Source: an uncultured Bacteroides sp. (GTDB lineage Bacteria > Bacteroidota > Bacteroidia > Bacteroidales > Bacteroidaceae). Taken from it: a DNA stretch of 53,642 nucleotides. The stretch spans positions 1-53,642 of the forward strand of contig USPQ01000013.1 of NCBI GenBank assembly GCA_900556625.1. The letters run 5' to 3'. Below the pieces are notes generated by a model. The model did not search any database and was not told the DNA's origin. It saw nothing but the letters and a program-made list of their open reading frames with translations. Positions 48,526-53,642 of this stretch are shown one piece after another. The translations under genes were made by a program, and so were the position numbers. Positions within the stretch are counted from its first letter, which is position 1; every line of letters starts with the position of its first letter.

Positions 48526-51432
48526 TTATCTCTGCGTAAAGAATCCCAGTATACCTGCCATGATAGTTGCCCGGTCGGCTTCCGATTGTATGCTTTCAAA
48601 AGGAAATCCCAATACGAAGGTACGGTAGTTTCCTTTATAAGCGATACCTGCGCTTTGGTTGCCGGGAACGTATGTAAAGACAGAAAATGCCGTATCTACC
48701 GGAACGATACAGTCGGGAGCAGGGACGGCATAACTGGTTTCATTAGGTGCTCTCGGTATGGTAATCGTACGTCCCAACCCGTTAATGCGGTTTGAACTCT
48801 TGTCCGTCATGCTGCTTTGATAACCGTATTTTAAGATCTTCTCCGTAAATTCCCGGTTCCCCTGTGTTCCACTCATATCGCTTCCCACGTATGCACCGCT
48901 GACAAATAGATTTCCTCCCGACTGGCAATAACTGGTGATGATCCGTTGCATGGCCGAAGAAAATGTTTTGTAGTATACTTTATGGACCGGATCTTCTTTC
49001 TCCATTCCCAAAATGTAGTCCACAACCGGATAATCTTCCAGTGTGACTGTACCGTTTTCCACAGCCTCGTCGCTGCATGACACGAAACTATATTTGCCAG
49101 CGGCTTGAATCGCTTTTCCATGAATGAAAGGATAGTCGAATGTGTTACCTGCTATTTTCATTCCTTCCAACTCGCTTCCGCTATATCCCAGACTGCCTTC
49201 TCCTTCTTTCCCGGCCTGTGCCCGGTCGAATCCTATTTGCGCTCCACTGAATGAGATGTTTGATAAATAGGGAACTCCGGGATCTTGTTCCAGGTCGAAT
49301 CCTGCTTTGTCAAACGTATTAATGACAGCCGGTCCGCTGACTCTGTCGAATCCATTGATTATCAATACTCTTTCCCGTTCGCGTTTGGCCTTATAAGCAG
49401 AGAGTATCTCGGACGGGAAGCTTTCACCACCCCGGTTTACGGCAGTTACTTTAAAGGAATAAACGAGTCCCGGTTCTATTTTGACGGTATGGGACGTCTT
49501 GCTGACTAATGTACCGTTGTCGAAACCGCCATAGCCAATGCGTGTGTATACAATGTATTCACGTGGCTGTGCGGTGGGTTCTTGCGGATCGTTTTCACCT
49601 TTCCACGAAAGCTCCAACGTATTCTTTTTCTTTCCGAAGCGGATAGCAAAATTGCTGACAGGAAGAGGTTGCACTACATATTCTTTGTCATGCTGGCCGG
49701 CAACAAACTGCAAGATACCTTTATAGATGGCACGTCCCACCGTAAACTTGAAATTCGGATCATGTCCCAACTGCATATCGGCAAAGTTCTGATGGGAAAG
49801 TAATTCGATAATGGTAGAAGGAGTAGCCGGAAGACGCGTCTCGCTGTAATTGCGGTTCCACATACTGCGTCGTGTCCAAGACAGATTATAACTTGAATAT
49901 ATATCTTTCTGAATCTGAGTGAGTAGAATATCGGCTAAATCCCGTGAGGCATACCGGTCGATTCCTGTGTTCAGTTTTCCATTATTAAAATCAGTGGTGT
50001 ATATTCCCAATGAGCCGATCAGCTCATCCGTTTTGCTGCATCCCGCATCGCTATGCAGCGCCATTGTCATTTCCAAAGGAATACCTAAACCGGGTTGTTG
50101 CGGATTATAGACAGAACCTCCGGATAAATAATTAATTGTGTTGGAGCGTGTATTGATGTCATCCGCATAATCATTTTCACCTTTCCGCCCCGCATATACC
50201 TCGTATGGCATTCCCGCCCATTGGGCAGAGTAGCGTGCCCCTTCCAGATAACGGGGCAAACCGCTTGTCTTTCCTCCTCGCTCAATATTTCCCATTCCTC
50301 CTCCGAAACGTACCGCATCTGCGCATACTACGCCGTGCTCGCTACTCTCGTTGCTTAGCACTACCATGCCATAATCGTTATTGCCTTTGTCAAACTCGAA
50401 TGTGCCCAGATAAACCCAAGTGCCTCCGCCTATCTTTTGATTCACTTTGAATTCGGTCACCCCTCCATTGTGGAAAACAAGATATTTGGCGTCGCTCACG
50501 CTATTAGGCAATGTCCGGTAAGAGACATAAACCGCGTATTCTCCTTTTGCCGGTAGGGTAGGCACCCATTCGGCGAAAGCCTGGTCTTTATTCTTCTTCT
50601 TCTTTCTTTCGGTCGGAATAAAGCGGCAGGTCCCGTCTGTGAAGGGATTTTCTCCATCTCTATAAATCGCCTTCTTTTGAGCGAATCCTTTTATTGGAGC
50701 AGTAGCCCAATGTGCTTTTTTGCTTCCTACTTCCAGATAAAGAGAAGCATTAGGTGTATCGTTGTCCACAATGATCTCATTTTTCTGAGTATCCCGTTCG
50801 CGGGGAGTGTAAACGATTGCGCCTGCGTTTTCCAACATCGGGATTACGTACGGAAGGACAAACGACTGTGTGAACAGATCTTCCGTTGTGCAAAACAGAC
50901 GGGGACGTTGCCATCCCCATTCATTCTTGTCGTTCTTGAAATAATTGCCGTGACTTTGCCAGATTGCGATATGGCGGTCTTGCAATCCTCGTGATATTTC
51001 ATTGGGGCGTGAAATGTTCTTTACCCACGCTTCGTCTTTATAATCGGTTTTCAAGGACATCCGTTCCTTATCCTTTTTCTTGTTCCGATAAATATTCGGG
51101 ATAAGTTCCTCAATGGGCTTTCCATCTGCAAAGATAGTGAGTCGATAGTAGTGGACGGGTCCCGGAAGCAGCTCCTTCACTTGATTGTAAACAGCTTCTA
51201 CAGTCTCCGGTCGAAAAGGCTGATAAGCAAAACTTTCCGAAGCATGGATAGCAATGGTTTTGCGTTCATAATCTATATCAACACTTTTCAGCTTAGGTGT
51301 ACTGATTTTCGCCGTTACGGTATATCTGCCGAAATAATCTGTCAATCGTTCTTTTACATTCCTTTCAATGTCCTGAGCAGAAAGGAGATTTACTCCCAAT
51401 GTAAGGCATAGGAAAAACACTATTATCTTCAT
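48526..51432 (-). CDS. Secreted amidase_3-like protein with golvesin-like and FnIII domains
   Basis: A 968-residue exported protein (signal peptide to about S18). Proteins like it are often named xanthan lyase, but the sequence shows an N-acetylmuramoyl-L-alanine amidase (amidase_3) core: H161 (WQSHGNYF), E184 (TTEDLF), H460 (ALHSDAG) and E543 (IIELLSHQNFAD), the expected two zinc histidines, glutamate and catalytic glutamate. The core is split by a beta-rich golvesin/Xly-type domain at about 255-385 (with GGTWVYLGTFEF). A fibronectin type III domain follows (about 605-705), and the C-terminus (about 706-968) resembles a glutamine-amidotransferase-like fold. It probably acts on peptidoglycan or a related polymer at the envelope. 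Confidence 0.75.
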   Translation of the reverse strand: MKIIVFFLCLTLGVNLLSAQDIERNVKERLTDYFGRYTVTAKISTPKLKSVDIDYERKTIAIHASESFAYQPFRPETVEAVYNQVKELLPGPVHYYRLTIFADGKPIEELIPNIYRNKKKDKERMSLKTDYKDEAWVKNISRPNEISRGLQDRHIAIWQSHGNYFKNDKNEWGWQRPRLFCTTEDLFTQSFVLPYVIPMLENAGAIVYTPRERDTQKNEIIVDNDTPNASLYLEVGSKKAHWATAPIKGFAQKKAIYRDGENPFTDGTCRFIPTERKKKKNKDQAFAEWVPTLPAKGEYAVYVSYRTLPNSVSDAKYLVFHNGGVTEFKVNQKIGGGTWVYLGTFEFDKGNNDYGMVVLSNESSEHGVVCADAVRFGGGMGNIERGGKTSGLPRYLEGARYSAQWAGMPYEVYAGRKGENDYADDINTRSNTINYLSGGSVYNPQQPGLGIPLEMTMALHSDAGCSKTDELIGSLGIYTTDFNNGKLNTGIDRYASRDLADILLTQIQKDIYSSYNLSWTRRSMWNRNYSETRLPATPSTIIELLSHQNFADMQLGHDPNFKFTVGRAIYKGILQFVAGQHDKEYVVQPLPVSNFAIRFGKKKNTLELSWKGENDPQEPTAQPREYIVYTRIGYGGFDNGTLVSKTSHTVKIEPGLVYSFKVTAVNRGGESFPSEILSAYKAKRERERVLIINGFDRVSGPAVINTFDKAGFDLEQDPGVPYLSNISFSGAQIGFDRAQAGKEGEGSLGYSGSELEGMKIAGNTFDYPFIHGKAIQAAGKYSFVSCSDEAVENGTVTLEDYPVVDYILGMEKEDPVHKVYYKTFSSAMQRIITSYCQSGGNLFVSGAYVGSDMSGTQGNREFTEKILKYGYQSSMTDKSSNRINGLGRTITIPRAPNETSYAVPAPDCIVPVDTAFSVFTYVPGNQSAGIAYKGNYRTFVLGFPFESIQSEADRATIMAGILGFFTQR

Positions 51433-51451
51433 ACTTGCTGCTTTTTTATAC

Positions 51452-51549
51452 TCACCACAGAGGAAAGGAGGACACAGAGGGGTAAATGTGGAAACTACAT
51501 AATTCTTTTATTTATGAAGTCCTCTGTGTCCTCCTTTCCTCTGTGGTGA
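51452..51549. repeat. 29-bp perfect inverted repeat with 40-nt loop
   Basis: Arms 51452-51480 and 51521-51549 are perfect reverse complements. Each arm contains CACAGAGG twice, 17 bp apart. Inside the loop a further 9-bp stem (51494-51502 with 51512-51520, one mismatch) extends the structure. It lies between two minus-strand genes and resembles a dispersed intergenic palindrome rather than a terminator; related sequence (TCTGTGGTGAA) occurs before hisD at 997-1007. Confidence 0.85.
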
Positions 51550-51573
51550 ATTACTCCGCAAAAATAAACAAAA

Positions 51574-51604
51574 AAGAGCGAGAAGTATCCCACTTCCCAC
51601 TCTT
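51574..51604 (-). terminator. Terminator of the NagB-like/PIG-L gene
   Basis: A 13-bp stem (51574-51586 with 51592-51604) with two G-T wobbles and a 5-nt loop. Read on the minus strand, it is followed by a run of T. It lies 44 nt after the gene's stop codon. Confidence 0.75.
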
Positions 51605-51648
51605 CTTTTATTGTTTTATATTCTCTTAATCAAGAATACCTTCTTTCC

Positions 51649-53640
51649 TTATAGCGGAATGTATTCAACAAACGCTTCCATTGCCTCGTATGAAGCCAAG
51701 CCCAATTTGTCATACAATGCAGCTGTACCGCGATTACGGTCCTCGCTGCGTTGCCAGAACAGACGCTCATCGTTACCCAAGAAAGGAGCGCTTTCCATCT
51801 GCGACTGATGCTTCAAGATAGAATTACGTTTTGCGCGAAGTTCTTCCGGGCTGATAGGCACTGCCATTTCAATGTTCTCAATTTCCCATTCGGCCCACGC
51901 GCCGCGATACATCCAGATACGGCAGTCTTTCAGCCACTTGGCACCTTCTTCTTTTTCAAGGTCGATGGCAGCGAATACTGCATCCGTACATACACGGTGA
52001 GTACCGTGCGGGTCGGCCAAGTCACCGGCTACGAAAATCTGATGAGGTTTCACTTCACGGAGCAGGTTACGTACGATTTCTACGTCGGCTTCGCTGATCG
52101 GATTCTTTTGAATCTTACCCGTTTCGTAGAAAGGCAGATCAAGGAAGTGGCAACGTTCCAATGGAATGTTATTATATGTACAAGCAGTACGGGCTTCACC
52201 GCGACGGATCAGACCTTTGATAGTCAGTATGTCACGGCTGTCCATATCACCGTCTTTCTTCGCTTTCAGGAAATTACGTATTTCTGCGTACTTTTCATTG
52301 ATAACCTGGTCCTCACTATTGTTGAAGATCTGGTTGAATCCGTTGATGAAGTGCATGAAACGAATTACTTCTTCATCACCTACAGCGATATTGCCGGAAG
52401 TTTCGTATGCCACGTGTACTTCATGTTTCTGCTCTACCAGACGGCGGAGAGTTCCACCCATAGAGATAACGTCATCATCAGGATGGGGAGAGAAAATAAT
52501 CACACGTTTCGGGTAGGGTTTTGCACGTTCGGGACGATAAGTGTCGTCAGCATTCGGCTTGCCGCCCGGCCATCCGGTGATGGTGTGCTGCAAATCATTG
52601 AAGATCTTGATATTTACATTGTATGCAGAACCATAAAGAGCCAACAGTTCACTCAGACCGTTTTCATTATAATCCTTGTTGGTCAGTTTCAAAATCGGTT
52701 TGCCTGTCAACTGGCACAACCAGACAATAGCGCTACGGATCAACTTGTCATTCCATTCGCAGGAAGTTACCAGCCACGGACGTTGGATGCGTGTCAGATT
52801 CATGGCTGCCGAAAGGTCAAGCGCTACATGTGCATTGTTGTGAGTTTGCAGATAAGAAGCAGGAATAGTATCGGTAATCGCACCTTCCACACATTCTTTA
52901 ATCATAGCTGCTTTGTTCTCGCCCCATGCAAGCAGATATACTTTCTTTGCACTGAGAATGGTAGCTACTCCCATCGTGATAGAACTGATCGGAGTATTAT
53001 CCATTGTTCCGAAAATTCTGGATGCTTCATTGCGCGAGGCGTTATCCAATAAAATCAGACGGGTGGTAGAGTTCAAGCGTGAACCCGGTTCGTTGAATGC
53101 GATGTTACCCACACGGCCGATACCCAATAAAGCAATATCAATGCCTCCGAAACTTTCGATACGTTGTTCGTAGAGACGGCAATATTCAAAGATTGTATCT
53201 TTGGCAATGCTTCCGTCGGGAGTGAATATATTCTGCTTGTCGATGTCGATATGATCCAACAGCATATTCTTCAAAGCGTTGAAATTGCTGTTGACTGCAT
53301 CAGGAGCCAATGGATAATATTCGTACATATTAAATACGATCACATTACGGAAGCTGAGTCCTTCTTCCTTGTGCATACGAATAAGTTCCGTATATACGTG
53401 TCTGGGAGAATCTCCTCCCGGAAGAGCCAATACGCAGAAACGTCCCGCTTTTTGTTTTTCGCGGATGGTTTGTGCTATTTCGCGTGCAATGTAGTTAGCG
53501 CCTTCTTCTACAGATTCGTAAATGTCCGTAGGAATTTTTTCTAGTCTTGTCAAGACCGATTTTTCAAAAGCATTCTCCGGTCTGTAATATCTGGGGGAGA
53601 CCCGGTGGAGACTGATTTGAGAACTAAGATTTGTTTTCAT
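51649..53640 (-). CDS. NagB-like domain fused to PIG-L/LmbE deacetylase
   Basis: A 663-residue cytoplasmic fusion usually annotated as glucosamine-6-phosphate deaminase. The NagB-like part (about 25-300) keeps the fold motifs LALPGGDSP and IAFNEPGSR, but three of the four catalytic residues of E. coli NagB are changed: D72 to Y106 (NMYEYY), D141 to V177 and H143 to N179 (GIGRVGNI); E148 remains as E184. The C-terminal PIG-L/LmbE domain (about 378-650) has an intact zinc motif, SPHPDDD (H386, D388, D389), and DPHGTH later, so it should be a de-N-acetylase. The start codon lies 2 nt from the window end, so its promoter is outside. Confidence 0.9.
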   Translation of the reverse strand: MKTNLSSQISLHRVSPRYYRPENAFEKSVLTRLEKIPTDIYESVEEGANYIAREIAQTIREKQKAGRFCVLALPGGDSPRHVYTELIRMHKEEGLSFRNVIVFNMYEYYPLAPDAVNSNFNALKNMLLDHIDIDKQNIFTPDGSIAKDTIFEYCRLYEQRIESFGGIDIALLGIGRVGNIAFNEPGSRLNSTTRLILLDNASRNEASRIFGTMDNTPISSITMGVATILSAKKVYLLAWGENKAAMIKECVEGAITDTIPASYLQTHNNAHVALDLSAAMNLTRIQRPWLVTSCEWNDKLIRSAIVWLCQLTGKPILKLTNKDYNENGLSELLALYGSAYNVNIKIFNDLQHTITGWPGGKPNADDTYRPERAKPYPKRVIIFSPHPDDDVISMGGTLRRLVEQKHEVHVAYETSGNIAVGDEEVIRFMHFINGFNQIFNNSEDQVINEKYAEIRNFLKAKKDGDMDSRDILTIKGLIRRGEARTACTYNNIPLERCHFLDLPFYETGKIQKNPISEADVEIVRNLLREVKPHQIFVAGDLADPHGTHRVCTDAVFAAIDLEKEEGAKWLKDCRIWMYRGAWAEWEIENIEMAVPISPEELRAKRNSILKHQSQMESAPFLGNDERLFWQRSEDRNRGTAALYDKLGLASYEAMEAFVEYIPL

Positions 53641-53642
53641 AA

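Noticed and set aside
51751..53052. 433-residue open frame antisense to the NagB-like/PIG-L gene
   Set aside because: It is the complement of a conserved gene, with no known motif.
51649..53640. Plain glucosamine-6-phosphate deaminase annotation
   Set aside because: Three of four catalytic residues are replaced, so the name is not supported.

Overview
The window is chromosomal DNA from a Bacteroides species, very close to B. thetaiotaomicron. The evidence is the SusC/SusD pair, the two-residue motif codes of the S46 dipeptidyl-peptidases, Bacteroides-type promoters (TTTG, about 20 nt, TAnnTTTG), little sign of Shine-Dalgarno sites, and an anaerobic sulfatase maturase whose cluster cysteines fall at C24/C28/C31, C276/C282 and C339/C342/C348. 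As I remember them, these are the published positions for the B. thetaiotaomicron enzyme. No rRNA, tRNA, CRISPR array, prophage or insertion sequence is visible; almost all of the DNA is protein coding.

Layout. (1) 94-4484: histidine operon hisG-hisD-hisC-hisB, convergent with nadE (4652-6577, minus). (2) 7114-21959: a nine-gene plus-strand operon of SusC, SusD, several surface-type lipoproteins (two with leucine-rich repeats), a subtilisin-like protease lipoprotein, a DUF1573 protein and a small lipoprotein. It has no glycan-degrading enzyme, so it looks like a protein or peptide acquisition locus rather than a glycan locus. (3) 22083-24664: a redox group with a PerR/Fur repressor, rubrerythrin, an exported nitroreductase-like protein and two thioredoxins. 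(4) 24856-33335: a glycosyltransferase, then on the minus strand the sulfatase maturase followed by an abutting pair of S46 dipeptidyl-peptidases (DPP7 type, then DPP11 type), a DUF4369 lipoprotein and a PlsC acyltransferase. (5) 33456-37570: sbcD-sbcC. (6) 37590-41715, minus: a compact run of polyprenol-phosphate-mannose synthase-like GT2, pyrC, a stand-alone MetH activation domain, an ECF sigma factor and a four-helix membrane protein. (7) 42072-45446: mfd, preceded by a 22-bp tandem repeat array. (8) 45532-46037: a small toxin-antitoxin pair. (9) 46042-53640, minus: a YgiQ radical SAM protein, two small unknowns, a large secreted amidase-like protein and a fused NagB-like/PIG-L protein.

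How the parts may fit. The surface protease operon and the DPP7/DPP11 pair could form one proteolytic chain: surface cleavage by the subtilase, import through SusC/SusD, and dipeptide release in the periplasm. This is inference from gene content. The points I consider most worth a second look are the protease-type SusCD operon, the loss of three of four deaminase catalytic residues in the NagB-like domain fused to an intact PIG-L deacetylase motif, the sigma factor with a non-FecR membrane partner, and the 22-bp repeat array upstream of mfd.
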